From Desulfovibrio sp. (lineage in GTDB: Bacteria > Desulfobacterota > Desulfovibrionia > Desulfovibrionales > Desulfovibrionaceae), in contig NZ_JAHZCJ010000001.1 in NCBI RefSeq assembly GCF_019422935.1, positions 160,127-224,126 on the forward strand: a DNA stretch of 64,000 nucleotides. The letters run 5' to 3'. Positions 54,170 through 63,880 of the stretch are shown here, piece by piece; within the stretch, counting starts at the first letter, position 1, and each line of letters begins with the position of its first letter. Below the pieces are notes generated by a model. The model ran no database searches. It was given only the letters and a program-made list of their open reading frames with translations, and was not told the DNA's origin. The translations under genes and the position numbers were made by a program.

Positions 54170-54934
54170 CTAGCAGTACATGCCACCGTTCACTCCCAGC
54201 ACCTGCCCGGTGATGTAGGCCGCTTTGTCCGAAGCAAGAAAAGCCACGGCCTCTGCCACATCCTCGGCGCTGCCCATGCGTCTGAGCGGGATGCTGTCTG
54301 TGTAGCTCGCCCGCACGTCGGCGTTGAGTGTCGCGGTCATGTCCGTTTCGATAAAGCCCGGCGTTACGGCGTTGACCGTAATCTGGCGGGCGGCCAGTTC
54401 TTTGGCGCAGGACTTGGTAAGCCCCAGCAGGGCGGCTTTGGCCGAAGCGTAGTTGGCCTGCCCAGCGTTGCCCATCTGCCCCACCACGGAAGAAATATTA
54501 ACGATACGCCCCTTGCGGGACTTGCTCATGATTTTTGCGGCTTCGCGCGTGCAGACGAACGCGCCGCGAAGGTTGACGGCGATAACTCGGTCGAAGTCTT
54601 CGTCCTTCATGCGTATAAGCACGCAGTCCTTGGTGATGCCGGCATTATTGACCAGCACCGCAAGATCAACCTTGTCTTTGATCTGGGTAGCGAAAAAGTC
54701 GGCCACGGATTCGCTGTTGCTGACATCAAGGGCAAAGGCCTTGGCCTTGCCGCCAGCTGCGCAGATGTCGGCTGCGACTTTTTCCGCTTCTTCGGGTTTG
54801 CTGACGTAGGTGAGAAATACCTGAAAGCCGTCACGGGCAAGGGTTTGGGCAATGGCCCGACCAATGCCGCGCGAACCGCCGGTAACCAGGGCTGTCGGCA
54901 GTCCGGCTGCAGGGGAGGATTGCGCTGTGCTCAT
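54170..54934 (-). CDS. fabG: 3-oxoacyl-ACP reductase
   Basis: 254 residues, short-chain dehydrogenase fold. NADPH loop TGGSRGIGRAIA, NNAG, catalytic Ser in ISSVVGQMGNAGQ, YASAK (Tyr-x-x-x-Lys) and C-terminal AYITGQVLGVNGGMYC. Slightly longer N terminus than in E. coli. ATG 54934. No fabD is found before it. Confidence 0.95.
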   Translation of the reverse strand: MSTAQSSPAAGLPTALVTGGSRGIGRAIAQTLARDGFQVFLTYVSKPEEAEKVAADICAAGGKAKAFALDVSNSESVADFFATQIKDKVDLAVLVNNAGITKDCVLIRMKDEDFDRVIAVNLRGAFVCTREAAKIMSKSRKGRIVNISSVVGQMGNAGQANYASAKAALLGLTKSCAKELAARQITVNAVTPGFIETDMTATLNADVRASYTDSIPLRRMGSAEDVAEAVAFLASDKAAYITGQVLGVNGGMYC

Positions 54935-55099
54935 GCTTATATCGCCTTTGTCTGAGTCCTGTAAAAAAAGGAGACCGTATTCCGGGGATCGCCTTTTTGC
55001 GTTATTTTGGCAGCGGCGCTGCCCGGCTTACGGCCTGGCCTGACTGAAATTCAGTATACATGGCGCTGTGCTGCGGGGCAATCCCGCAGACGCATTGCC

Positions 55100-56086
55100 T
55101 TAAAAGCGTAACAATGCGGCGCCCCAGGTAAGGCCAGCGCCAAAAGCCGTCATAAGAACGCGGCTGCCAGGGCGGATGCGGCCTTGGGCACGAGCTTCGC
55201 TCAGTGCCAGGGGAATGGAGGCAGAAGATGTGTTGCCGTATTTTTCCACATTGGTGAACACGCGATCGCCCGTCAATTCAAGGCGGCTGCCCACAGCTTC
55301 AATGATGCGCATGTTTGCCTGATGCGGCACCAGCAGGTCCACATCTGCGCCTGAAAGGCCGTTGCGCGCGAGCACTTCCTCGCACACGTGCACCATGTTG
55401 CGCACGGCATGCTTGTATGTTTCGCGGCCCTGCATGGTGATGAAAAAGTCTTCACCAACAGGTTCGCCAAGGCCGTACTGGCAACGGGTGCCACCGCCGA
55501 CCACAATAAGGTCGCGCTGCACGCCATCGCTGTGGCAAACCACGTCTTCAACGCAAGACATGGCGTTGTTGGAAGCGCTGCTTACAATGCAAGCCGTGGC
55601 CGCATCGCCAAAGAGCACGCATGTGGAACGGTCTGCCCAGTTTACTCGGCGGGTAAGCGCCTCTGTGCAGACAAAAAGAATTTTGGCGTCAGGATCCTGC
55701 GCCAGCAGGGCACGGCAGATGGAAAGGCCGTAGAGAAAGCCCGAGCAGGCCGCGCTGATATCAAAAGCCATGACCTTGCCCGCGCCGAGCTGCCCGGCAA
55801 TGATGCAGGCCACAGAGGGCGAGAGCACGTCAGGGGTGCAGGTTGCGCCAACGATGTGGGTGAGCTCTCCTGCGTCCATTCCGGCTTCGGCAAGGGCCTT
55901 GCGGGCGGCCTTGAGGCCGAGATCCGAGGCGTTTTCCGCATCGTCCAGCCTGTGGCGCTGTTTGATGCCGGTGCGGGAAATAATCCATTCGTCATTGGTG
56001 TCCACCACCTTGGCGAGATCGCTATTGGTCAGCACCGTATCCGGCACATAGGCGCTCAAGGCGAGCAGATGACAAAGTGGATTCAT
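55100..56086 (-). CDS. fabH: 3-oxoacyl-ACP synthase III
   Basis: 328 residues. Starts fatty-acid synthesis from acetyl-CoA and malonyl-ACP. Catalytic Cys in DISAACSGFLYG, His in VPHQANMRI and Asn in GNTSSASIP; acyl-CoA motif SRTGIKQRH. ATG 56086, 15 bases after plsX. Confidence 0.97.
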   Translation of the reverse strand: MNPLCHLLALSAYVPDTVLTNSDLAKVVDTNDEWIISRTGIKQRHRLDDAENASDLGLKAARKALAEAGMDAGELTHIVGATCTPDVLSPSVACIIAGQLGAGKVMAFDISAACSGFLYGLSICRALLAQDPDAKILFVCTEALTRRVNWADRSTCVLFGDAATACIVSSASNNAMSCVEDVVCHSDGVQRDLIVVGGGTRCQYGLGEPVGEDFFITMQGRETYKHAVRNMVHVCEEVLARNGLSGADVDLLVPHQANMRIIEAVGSRLELTGDRVFTNVEKYGNTSSASIPLALSEARAQGRIRPGSRVLMTAFGAGLTWGAALLRF

Positions 56087-56101
56087 AGAAATACCGTATG
56101 G

Positions 56102-57136
56102 TTATATAGCGCGGGAGAAACGTGTGAGTTCCTCGTTGGCAAGAATGGTTTCACCGAGGCGACTGTTGGTTCCCTTGCGCACAAAGGTTCCGCTCATTTT
56201 GATGGCGTTTGTCATGGCCTTGGCGCTGGAACGCCCGTGGCAGACAATGGCCAGGCCCTGAAGACCCAGCAAGGGGGCGCCGCCGTATTCTGCATAGTCA
56301 ATGGTGCGGGCAAAGCGCTTGAAAGCACCCTTGGCCAGCATGCCGCCAATGGCGGGCAAAACGCCGGACGTAAACACCTTCTTGAGCATACGCACCAGAG
56401 AGGTAGCCAGCCCTTCGCTCATTTTAACGACAACGTTACCGACAAAACCATCGCAGACAACCACGTCGATATTGCCAATAAAAATGTCGCGCCCTTCGGC
56501 ATTGCCCGCAAAGTTGAGGTTCTGGGCCATTTTAAGCAGGTCGTAGGCTTCCTTGACCTGACTGTTGCCCTTACCCTCTTCTTCGCCAATGCTGAGAATG
56601 CTCACACGCGGGGAGGCATAGCCCAGCAGGTCACGGGCAAACGCGTCGCCCATGAGGCCAAACTGGAACAGATGGTAGGGGCGGCAATCCACATTTGCTC
56701 CCACATCCAGCACGACCACGGGATTTTTTTCCGTGGGCAGCAAGGTGGCAAGAGCAGGACGCTCCACCCCGGGCAAACGCCCCATGATGAACATGCCGCA
56801 AGCCACCGTAGCGCCGGAATGCCCGGCGCTGACAACAGCATCCGCCGCGCCATCCTTGACCTGACGGCAGGCCACCTGGATGGACGCGTTTTTCTTGCGG
56901 CGCAGAATGTCCGAAGGCTTTTCGTTCATATGCACCACATCATCGGCCTGAACTATGTCGAAATGCACGTTGGCAAGATCGAGCTTTTCGAGCTCGGCCT
57001 CCAGCTTGGGGGTGTCGCCCACAAGCTGGACATGCAGATCATAAAGCCTCGCAGCTTCTATAGCTCCCGGCACAACCACAGAGGGGCCAAAGTCCCCGCC
57101 CATGGCGTCCACGGCAATGATGGGGCGCTCGTTCAT
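56102..57136 (-). CDS. plsX: Phosphate acyltransferase PlsX
   Basis: 344 residues. Makes acyl-phosphate from acyl-ACP, the first step of phospholipid synthesis in most bacteria. N-terminal VDAMGGDFGPSVVVPGA, then SAGHSGATVACG and LDVGANVDCRP. ATG 57136 overlaps the rpmF stop by one base (TAATG), so translation is coupled. Confidence 0.96.
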   Translation of the reverse strand: MNERPIIAVDAMGGDFGPSVVVPGAIEAARLYDLHVQLVGDTPKLEAELEKLDLANVHFDIVQADDVVHMNEKPSDILRRKKNASIQVACRQVKDGAADAVVSAGHSGATVACGMFIMGRLPGVERPALATLLPTEKNPVVVLDVGANVDCRPYHLFQFGLMGDAFARDLLGYASPRVSILSIGEEEGKGNSQVKEAYDLLKMAQNLNFAGNAEGRDIFIGNIDVVVCDGFVGNVVVKMSEGLATSLVRMLKKVFTSGVLPAIGGMLAKGAFKRFARTIDYAEYGGAPLLGLQGLAIVCHGRSSAKAMTNAIKMSGTFVRKGTNSRLGETILANEELTRFSRAI

Positions 57137-57318
57137 TATTCGTTTTCGCTTTTGGCGATCACCTGGCGGCCTTTGTAGGTACCGCAGTTGGGGCACACGC
57201 TGTGCGGAACGGTGGGTTCGCCGCAGGAGCAGTAGATAACGGCAGGCACGGCCACACGATCATGGGAGCGGCGCATGCCCTTGCGGGAACGGGATTTCTT
57301 GTTTTGCTGAACGGCCAT
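57136..57318 (-). CDS. rpmF: 50S ribosomal protein L32
   Basis: 60 residues. Begins MAVQQNKKSRSRKGMRRSHD and has a four-Cys zinc ribbon (CSCGEPTVPHSVCPNCG). ATG 57318 follows AAGGAG; the frame upstream is not coding. Between DUF177 gene and plsX as in many bacteria. Confidence 0.97.
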   Translation of the reverse strand: MAVQQNKKSRSRKGMRRSHDRVAVPAVIYCSCGEPTVPHSVCPNCGTYKGRQVIAKSENE

Positions 57319-57425
57319 GGTAGTCTCCTTTTCCTGTCTTGCGGAATGTTTGTGCGGGTTTGGGCGGCTTGGCGCACATGCCCGCCCGCAAGACACAGCA
57401 GATTAGTAAAAAAAATTGTGATTGT

Positions 57426-57995
57426 CTAGTTTTTGTGCAGAGTGAGGCCGCGCAATGCCGCCATGCGGGGGTCGCCTTCTTCTTCCGTGCAGGCGCACAT
57501 GCCTTCATTAAGATTAACCCCGCATCCGGCGCACAGGCCTTTGCAGTTATTGCGGCAAAGGGGTGTCGAGGGCAATGCCAGCATGAATTCTTCCCAGCAG
57601 ATGGCGGCAAGATCCAACATGGGGGCGTTGCGTTCAAACACGATGCGGCCTTCGGTCACGCCATCCATATCGGGCAGGGGGGCGTAATTTTCTTCTTCGT
57701 CTTCATCATCGCTGCCGCCGGGAAGACTCTCAAAATCTTCAAAGCGCGCGGCAATGGTCACGATGGAATCTTCCGCGCAACGGCTGCAAGGCAGAACAAC
57801 TTCTCCCTCAAGCGTGCCGCGCAAAAGCCAGCCGCCGTCCGTGGGCAAAACCAGAATGCGCGCGCACAGCGGTTTGCTCACGCGGCAGTCAAGGTGGAAT
57901 TCCTCCATGGGTTCCTGCCAGATGGCGGGGTCGTCCAGAGTAAATTCCTTGCCCTCGGGGGAAAGGTCATTGAGAGAAATGCGATAGTTCTGCAT
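57426..57995 (-). CDS. DUF177 (YceD) family protein
   Basis: 189 residues. N-terminal beta domain with conserved LPCSRC and an acidic linker (DDEDEEE), then the C-terminal Cys-rich part CRNNCKGLCAGCGVNLNEGMCACTEEE, which may bind metal. In other bacteria YceD acts with rRNA maturation/23S rRNA accumulation and is linked to rpmF and plsX. ATG 57995 follows GAGG; an upstream Met at 58040 is possible. Heads the rpmF-plsX-fab run. Confidence 0.88.
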   Translation of the reverse strand: MQNYRISLNDLSPEGKEFTLDDPAIWQEPMEEFHLDCRVSKPLCARILVLPTDGGWLLRGTLEGEVVLPCSRCAEDSIVTIAARFEDFESLPGGSDDEDEEENYAPLPDMDGVTEGRIVFERNAPMLDLAAICWEEFMLALPSTPLCRNNCKGLCAGCGVNLNEGMCACTEEEGDPRMAALRGLTLHKN

Positions 57996-58041
57996 GTGAT
58001 ACCTCGAAAGTCGGACTTCATACCTTTGCTCGTCAATCATG

Positions 58042-59019
58042 TCAATACATATTGTCAAGCGGCGTCGCAAGCCCTTCTGCGGCGCAGACCAGGCGAGTTG
58101 CCTGGGCAAGAATTTTGTCGTTTTCCGGCCCGGTCAGTTTTGATCCCGTGAGGTAGAGGGCCACAACCAGCGGTTTGTTTTTGCCTTTGTGGGTCGTGGC
58201 CTGCTCGGGATTGTTCGGTGGCAACAGTACGCCCACATCGTTGACGGTACCGTTTTCTCCGCTGCCGCTTTTGTGCGCAGAGCGCCAGCCCTCCGGCGCA
58301 CCGGCGGGCGTGCGTCCCGCCCCGGTAGCGCAGCCCAGCATCCAGTCTGTCAGCTGTTTTCTGGCTGGCGCTTTCAGCAGGTTGCCGCAAAGCAGACCGT
58401 TCAGGGTACTGCACATGGCAAGGGGCGTTGTGGTATCGCGTGCATCGCCGGGAATGGCCGTGTTCAGCTCCACTTCCCAGCGGTCAAGGCGAAACGTGGT
58501 GTCGCCAAAGCTGCGGGCAATAGAGGTCAAGCCCTCAGGGCCGCCCAACTGGGCAAGTACAAGGTTGGCAGCGGTATTGTCGCTGTGCTGGAGCATGGCC
58601 GCGCACAGTTCTGCCACTGTCATGCCGTCTTCCAAATGCTTTTCTGTAACGGGCGACCAGGGCTGGATATCGCTTTTGGCAAAATGGATTCTCTGTTCAA
58701 GAATGCCCGGTTTGTCCCGCAGAATAGCTGACGCCGCCAGCACTTTAAAGGTGCTGCACATGGGGAAGCGTTCATTTCCCCGGTATGATAAAATTTCGTC
58801 GCCATTGCTGACACTGGCTGCCACGCCAAGCCTGCCGCCGCTTGACGCCTCAAGTTCGGCCAGCATTTCTTGCAGGCCTTTTGCGCTGATGTCGGGGCTG
58901 GCAGCGGCCAGTGCGCTACTGATGACAGGCACGCCCATCGCGGCCCCAAACATGACAACGGGCAGGGCGCAAAGGCCAGCCAGAACAGAGCGGCGGGAGT
59001 AGCGGGAGCGTGAATACAT
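58042..59019 (-). CDS. bla: Tat-exported class A beta-lactamase
   Basis: 325 residues. Active-site motifs: STFK (89-92), SDN (146-148), ExxLN as Glu182-x-x-Leu-Asn186 and KSG (250-252), all in normal spacing, so the serine hydrolase should be functional. KSG in place of KTG is a conservative change. N-terminal SRRSVLAG with hydrophobic run indicates twin-arginine export to the periplasm. Chromosomal position among housekeeping genes suggests an intrinsic gene; DES-1 of D. desulfuricans is a known relative type. Cys88 next to the catalytic Ser is notable. No regulator (ampR-like) beside it. Confidence 0.95.
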   Translation of the reverse strand: MYSRSRYSRRSVLAGLCALPVVMFGAAMGVPVISSALAAASPDISAKGLQEMLAELEASSGGRLGVAASVSNGDEILSYRGNERFPMCSTFKVLAASAILRDKPGILEQRIHFAKSDIQPWSPVTEKHLEDGMTVAELCAAMLQHSDNTAANLVLAQLGGPEGLTSIARSFGDTTFRLDRWEVELNTAIPGDARDTTTPLAMCSTLNGLLCGNLLKAPARKQLTDWMLGCATGAGRTPAGAPEGWRSAHKSGSGENGTVNDVGVLLPPNNPEQATTHKGKNKPLVVALYLTGSKLTGPENDKILAQATRLVCAAEGLATPLDNMY

Positions 59020-59062
59020 CAGCGTACCTGTAGATTCTCAAGTGAGCGGCCAACGTTGCGCA

Positions 59063-59710
59063 TCAGCGCCCGCTGAGCAGCAGGGCGGAAGCCAGCCCCA
59101 CAAACACGCAACCCGCCACGCGCTGCATCATGATCTGCCCGCGCTTTGAACGGTTGAACCATACGGCCAGACGGCCCCCAAGGGCGGCCACAGTCCAGAA
59201 AACCGCGATGGTAGCCAGCATGAAGATGCCGCCGAGGCTCAATACCTGCAAGGCCACGCTGCCCCGAGCGGGGTCGCAGAATTGCGGCAGAAAAGCCAGA
59301 AAAAAGAGTGAAACCTTGGGGTTGGTGACGTTCATCACTATCCCCCGGCGGTAGAGCGTCATGTAGCCGGGGAAGTTGCTGCCAGTGCTGCTGGCGGCCC
59401 CTTCAGCCACATCGGTTGTGGATGCCCCGGCGCGGAACGAGAGCCAGGCAAGCCACAGCAGATAGCCCGCGCCCGCGACTTTGAGCAGGGTAAAGGCCAG
59501 GGCCGAGGTCTGAAAAATGGCGGCAACACCCAGCGCAACTGCCGTGGTGTGCACGCACAGGCCTGTAACAAGCCCCAATGTGGTGATTATGCCAGCGCCA
59601 ACGCCAAAAAGAGCAGATTGGGTGAGCACAAAGATATTGTCCGGACCGGGCGCAATGCTAAGCAGCAGGGCGGCGGCAAAAAAGGCCATCATTGCATCAG
59701 GTGTCAGCAT
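59063..59710 (-). CDS. LysE/RhtB family amino-acid exporter
   Basis: 215 residues with five to six helices. N-terminal LLSIAPGPDNIFVLTQS and MNVTNPKVSLFFLAFLPQF are hallmarks of LysE/RhtB exporters. Substrate open (amino acids or similar). ATG 59710 overlaps the GIY-YIG gene stop by 7 bases; bla starts 43 bases after its end. Confidence 0.92.
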   Translation of the reverse strand: MLTPDAMMAFFAAALLLSIAPGPDNIFVLTQSALFGVGAGIITTLGLVTGLCVHTTAVALGVAAIFQTSALAFTLLKVAGAGYLLWLAWLSFRAGASTTDVAEGAASSTGSNFPGYMTLYRRGIVMNVTNPKVSLFFLAFLPQFCDPARGSVALQVLSLGGIFMLATIAVFWTVAALGGRLAVWFNRSKRGQIMMQRVAGCVFVGLASALLLSGR

Positions 59711-59979
59711 GAAGCACGCTCTCCATCAAGCAGAAATTGTATTTTTTGGGGGCGCGGGCGTGATTTGACGGCCAGTTCAAGCCGTAACGCGTCGCCTTTG
59801 CAGCCGCAGGCCCGGCTGGCAAGCAGCCGGACAGGTCGCCGTCCCCGCGTGTAGCGCGCCCCGCCGGGAACCTGCCCATTGTGCTGTCCCAGTCGGCGCT
59901 CCATGTTTGTGGTGATGCCGCAATACAGTGTGCCGTCAGCGCACTCCAGCAGGTAGACGAGCCACGGGCTATCGTTCAT
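59704..59979 (-). CDS. GIY-YIG domain protein (UPF0213/YhbQ-like)
   Basis: 91 residues. A stand-alone GIY-YIG fold: VYLLECADGTLYCGITTNMERRLGQHN gives the Tyr, Tyr-x-Gly and Arg of the active site. Related proteins are DNA-damage linked nucleases, but the substrate is unclear. ATG 59979. Coupled to the LysE gene by overlap. Confidence 0.88.
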   Translation of the reverse strand: MNDSPWLVYLLECADGTLYCGITTNMERRLGQHNGQVPGGARYTRGRRPVRLLASRACGCKGDALRLELAVKSRPRPQKIQFLLDGERASC

Positions 59980-59999
59980 GGCCTTAACCGCAGCGCGGC

Positions 60000-60608
60000 T
60001 CAGTCAAAGGCTCCGGCAAACCATGCCGTCAGCAGAAAGGAAACAGCCCAGTTGCCGATGCGCCATGTCCACGGATTGGGCAGGCGGCCCGTGCTGAATT
60101 GCCGCAGATCGCGCATAACGCCCATGAGCGTGCCTATTATATGGAAGAAGACAAAGCCGATGCCCGCAAGAAAACCAAACTGGGCAAGGCAGACCATAAA
60201 GAGGGCAAAGGTCACGCTGGCGGCAAGGCAGCCTGTCTGGTCATTGCCACCCATCCACACGCGGCCAAGGTTCATACCGCCGAGGCCCCCGGCCTGGCCG
60301 AAGGTTCCACGGTAGAAAAACCTGCTGCGGTACTCCTGACGCCCCGACTCCGCCTGGCCTGAACCTGTGCCCGCTCCATCCCCATAGGGGCCGAAGCCGG
60401 GGGCACTATCCCACCCATTGCTCTGCGCCCTGGCATTGCCTTGCCCTGTTGTGTGCTGGCCGGCATTGCGCGGGTCTTCATGGTCGTGCAGAATTTCCAC
60501 ATCAACCACGCGCGGCGCGCCCGTTTTGCCCGCATCACCCTCGGGCAGCGCAGCCTGTTCAGAAGTGTCGGGTTGGTCATGCCGCGGGCCGTTTGGGGGA
60601 ACAGTCAT
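60000..60608 (-). CDS. Small membrane protein of unknown function
   Basis: 202 residues from ATG 60608 with AGGAGA 7 bases upstream. The first half is hydrophilic, rich in Gly, Asp and Gln (HDHEDPRNAGQ, GFGPYGDGAGTG) and probably disordered. The second half has two to three helices (SVTFALFMVCLAQFGF to HIIGTLMGVM and NWAVSFLLTAWFAGAF), as in small anchored proteins. No family is recognised. It precedes the GIY-YIG gene by 20 bases and diverges from the Sel1 gene. Confidence 0.75.
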   Translation of the reverse strand: MTVPPNGPRHDQPDTSEQAALPEGDAGKTGAPRVVDVEILHDHEDPRNAGQHTTGQGNARAQSNGWDSAPGFGPYGDGAGTGSGQAESGRQEYRSRFFYRGTFGQAGGLGGMNLGRVWMGGNDQTGCLAASVTFALFMVCLAQFGFLAGIGFVFFHIIGTLMGVMRDLRQFSTGRLPNPWTWRIGNWAVSFLLTAWFAGAFD

Positions 60609-60775
60609 GCAAAATCTCCTCAGGGCGCAAAAAAAGGTTGGGCAAGCCCTGCGCCTGCTGTGTTTGTGCCTTCTGCCAGCTATGGCGTCAAGGGGCGGCT
60701 TGCCAACAGCCCGCGCTGGTACTACTGTCTGGCCGTGCAACTCCGGCGGCTGAGCCGGAATCAAAGGAGACGTTT

Positions 60776-61450
60776 ATGAAAAAAATAGGTTCTGCAATCC
60801 TTTTGGCCGCAGCGCTGGCCCTGGGTTCAGGAATGGGTGCTACAGTTCAGGCGGCTCCCGCCAAAAGCGCCGAGCAAACGCTGGATGAAGCGTGGACTGC
60901 GTATAATATCGGTCAATACAACAAGGTTGTGCAGATGGTGCAGCCTCTGGCCAGCGATGGCAATCCCCGCGCCCAGGTGCTGCTGGGCCGCTGCTACGAA
61001 AACGGCCTTGGCGTGACGCAGGATATGGAAACCGCTGCCAAGTGGTTCCGCATAGCTGCGGAGCAGAATTACGCCGAGGCGCAGGTGCAGTTGGGCTATC
61101 TGTATGAACTGGGCGCCGGGGTTCCCAAAAACGATACCGCCGTGGCCGATCTTATGAGCCGCGCCGCCACTGCTGGCAATGCGGAAGCCCAGTTCAACCT
61201 TGCGCTTTATTACAGCCAGGGACGGTATGGGTTTGCCAAGGATCCGGATCAGTCCTTTGCCTGGGCCAAGCGTTCTGCCGACCAAGGCTTTGCGCAGGCG
61301 CAGCGTTACGTGGGCGCATGCTATGAATTTGGCGTAGGTGTGCCTGTAAATCCGTCAGAAGCCGCTGCGTGGTACAGCAAGGCCGCAGCTCAGGGGCTTG
61401 AAAAGGAAGGCAATATCTTTAACACCGAACGCGTGTACACCATGCCGTAA
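60776..61450 (+). CDS. Exported Sel1-repeat protein
   Basis: 224 residues. Signal peptide (cleavage likely after VQAAPA, about residue 28), then about five Sel1-like TPR repeats (ARAQVLLGRCYENGLGV, AEAQVQLGYLYELGAGV, AEAQFNLALYYSQGRYG, AQAQRYVGACYEFGVGV). Such repeats are protein-interaction scaffolds in the periplasm. ATG 60776 has AAAGGAGA upstream. Terminator follows at 61477. Confidence 0.88.
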   Translation: MKKIGSAILLAAALALGSGMGATVQAAPAKSAEQTLDEAWTAYNIGQYNKVVQMVQPLASDGNPRAQVLLGRCYENGLGVTQDMETAAKWFRIAAEQNYAEAQVQLGYLYELGAGVPKNDTAVADLMSRAATAGNAEAQFNLALYYSQGRYGFAKDPDQSFAWAKRSADQGFAQAQRYVGACYEFGVGVPVNPSEAAAWYSKAAAQGLEKEGNIFNTERVYTMP

Positions 61451-61476
61451 ACGATAACACTTCTTTATTGCAAGAC

Positions 61477-61518
61477 GATGCCCCCGAGTTATCCTGACCG
61501 GGGGCATCTTGTTTTTTT
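61477..61518 (+). terminator. Rho-independent terminator of the Sel1 gene
   Basis: GATGCCCCCG pairs with CGGGGGCATC, followed by TTGTTTTTTT. Confidence 0.9.
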
Positions 61519-61702
61519 GAAAGAAATCACTGCATAGACTCTGCCCATTGCCATAAAGGTCAGAATCGTTCATGTTGAGGTATCCGTTAGTCTTGGCTTG
61601 TGCAGGCATGAGTGCGTTTTACCCTATTGCATATCCGAAACATGACGATAAAACTGAAAACTGCTCCTTTTTCAGAACGGGCGTCAGGTACCGGGAGGCA
61701 CT

Positions 61703-63799
61703 ATGAAGCTGGGTCTTTTGACGAAGATGTCGCTGTACATCCTTATTCCATCCATGCTTGGCCTGGCCCTTGTGGCTGGCATAAGTCATCGCATGTCTGA
61801 AGATGCGTTGCGAAAGCAGACCCGGCAGGATATTGCGGCCATTCTGAAAGGGCAGGAAGTGGGCCTGAACGCGGTCTTTGTATCCATGAAGGAAGCCCTT
61901 GCCCAGATTGCCGAAAATCGCCGCCTTCGCCTCTTTCTTGAAGCTTATGCCAATGGCGCTCCCATTGACCACAACAACGAGCTTTTCCTCAGCGCCCTTG
62001 AAGCCCTCAAAAACTTTACCGCTGTCAACAGCAACATCGCCACGTGCGGCCTCATTGCGCCAGACGGCAAGGTTATTGTGCACAGCAAGAAGGGCGACAC
62101 GCAGAAATTCAGCAACACCATTGGCGAGGATTTTTCAAAGCGTGTCTACTTTATCAACGGCATGAAGGGACAGATCAGTTCTATCGGGCTGGTCAGTGTG
62201 GCCACCAAAAAAATGACCACCATCATAGGCATGCCCGTTAAGGACAAAGGCAAAATCGTAGGCGTTATTTACGGGGGCACAGACAACGACAAGCTGGCCA
62301 ACGCCACCACAAACATGGTTGATCTTGGTGATGTGGGCCTGGCATTTGTTATCAATACGGAAGGCGTGATTGTACAGCACCCCGACCTGAAGCGTATCGG
62401 GCAGAAAGAAACAGGCTCGGCCTGGGTGGCGGAAGTTCTCAAAAACAAAAAAGGCCGTCTTGAATTTGTGAATGCCGAAGGGCTTGAAAAAATTCTGTAT
62501 TATACAGATATGCCCGATGAAGGCTGGATATTGTGCCTGGAGCTGGACAAAACCCTCCTTTACGAACCCATCAGCGACATGCTGGTCAATAACGTGCTGA
62601 CGGCAGTGGCTTGCGCCCTTGTGGTAGGCATCGTCATCTTTTTGAGTGTGCGCAGTATCGTGCACCTGCTGGGTGGGCTCTCCGGCATTGCCGAGGCCAT
62701 TGCTGGCGGCAGGCTCGAATGTTCCGCGACGGAGGAGCGCCTGCTGCGAACTTCTGAAAAAAGAGGCGACGAGTTCAGCGTACTTTCATTTGGCATGGAA
62801 CGCATGATGGGCAACATCAAACGTCTGCTGGGCGAAAGCGAGGAAAAAACCGCTGCGGCGCACAAGGCCACAGAACAGGCCCGCCAGGCAACGGAGCGCG
62901 CAGAGCAGGCCGCCATACAGGCGGAAAACGCGCGCAAGGAGGGCATGCTCGCTGCTGCGGGGCAGCTCGAAGGCGTGGCGGATATTCTTGCTTCGGCTTC
63001 GGCGCGGCTTTCAGAGCAGATAGGGCAGTCAGAGAAGGCTGCCTCCGAATCCGCACAACGCCTTGCTGAAGCGGCCACAGCCATGAACCAGATGAACGCC
63101 ACTGTGCAGGAAGTGGCCCGCAACGCTTCGGCTGCTTCGTCCACCTCCGAGGAGACGCGCAGCAGCGCCGAAAACGGTTCAACAATTGTGCAGCAGTCCC
63201 TGCAAAGCATTGGTCAGGTGCGCGAGATTTCGCACGGGCTCAAGAGCGACATGGCGGAACTGAACGACCACGCTCAGGCCATTAACCGCATTATGAACGT
63301 GATTTCTGATATTGCTGACCAGACAAACCTCCTTGCCCTCAATGCCGCCATCGAGGCCGCACGTGCGGGCGATGCCGGGCGCGGTTTTGCCGTGGTGGCG
63401 GACGAAGTGCGCAAACTGGCAGAAAAAACCATGGCCTCAACCCATGATGTGGGCAATGCCATCAAGGCCATCCAGACCAGCACGGCCAAGAGCGTGGATG
63501 TTATGGAAGTTGCCTTGCGGCAGGTGGAGGTTGCCTCTGATTTTGCGGGGCAGTCTGGCGAAGCGCTCACCCACATTGTCAACAGTGTGGAGCTTGCGGC
63601 GGATCAGGTGCGCGCCATTGCCACCGCCAGCGAGCAGCAGTCTGCTACCAGCGATGAAATCAACCAGACCATTGTGAAGATCAATGATATCTCTATGCAG
63701 ACCGCCAGAGCCATGGACGAAGCGGCTCAGGCCGTGACGGATCTTACGCGTCAGGCCAAGGCCCTGAGCGACCTGATTGCAGAAATGAAGCGGGGATAG
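61703..63799 (+). CDS. Methyl-accepting chemotaxis protein with Cache sensor
   Basis: 698 residues: helix 1 (about 10-28), a periplasmic Cache domain (about 34-285), helix 2 (about 293-315), a HAMP-like linker, a long coiled coil rich in Ala/Glu/Gln ([12 protein letters not shown] onward), and a signalling domain with the conserved hairpin tip [29 protein letters not shown]. No CheR-binding pentapeptide at the end (AEMKRG). ATG 61703 with GGGAGG. Ligand unknown; no che genes nearby. Confidence 0.95.
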   Translation: MKLGLLTKMSLYILIPSMLGLALVAGISHRMSEDALRKQTRQDIAAILKGQEVGLNAVFVSMKEALAQIAENRRLRLFLEAYANGAPIDHNNELFLSALEALKNFTAVNSNIATCGLIAPDGKVIVHSKKGDTQKFSNTIGEDFSKRVYFINGMKGQISSIGLVSVATKKMTTIIGMPVKDKGKIVGVIYGGTDNDKLANATTNMVDLGDVGLAFVINTEGVIVQHPDLKRIGQKETGSAWVAEVLKNKKGRLEFVNAEGLEKILYYTDMPDEGWILCLELDKTLLYEPISDMLVNNVLTAVACALVVGIVIFLSVRSIVHLLGGLSGIAEAIAGGRLECSATEERLLRTSEKRGDEFSVLSFGMERMMGNIKRLLGESEEKTAAAHKATEQARQATERAEQAAIQAENARKEGMLAAAGQLEGVADILASASARLSEQIGQSEKAASESAQRLAEAATAMNQMNATVQEVARNASAASSTSEETRSSAENGSTIVQQSLQSIGQVREISHGLKSDMAELNDHAQAINRIMNVISDIADQTNLLALNAAIEAARAGDAGRGFAVVADEVRKLAEKTMASTHDVGNAIKAIQTSTAKSVDVMEVALRQVEVASDFAGQSGEALTHIVNSVELAADQVRAIATASEQQSATSDEINQTIVKINDISMQTARAMDEAAQAVTDLTRQAKALSDLIAEMKRG

Positions 63800-63815
63800 C
63801 GCATCTTGCATATTG

Positions 63816-63855
63816 AAAGGGGCAGCCCGGCTGATTGGTGCCGGGCTGCCCCTTT
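63816..63855. terminator. Bidirectional terminator between MCP and the edge gene
   Basis: AAAGGGGCAGCCCGGC pairs with GCCGGGCTGCCCCTTT over an 8-base loop, between convergent genes. Confidence 0.85.
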
Positions 63856-63880
63856 ATGCGTTTATTACAAGACTGGGCGG

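Noticed and set aside
57136..57396. Extended L32
   Set aside because: 26 extra codons lack similarity and ATG 57318 has a clear ribosome site.
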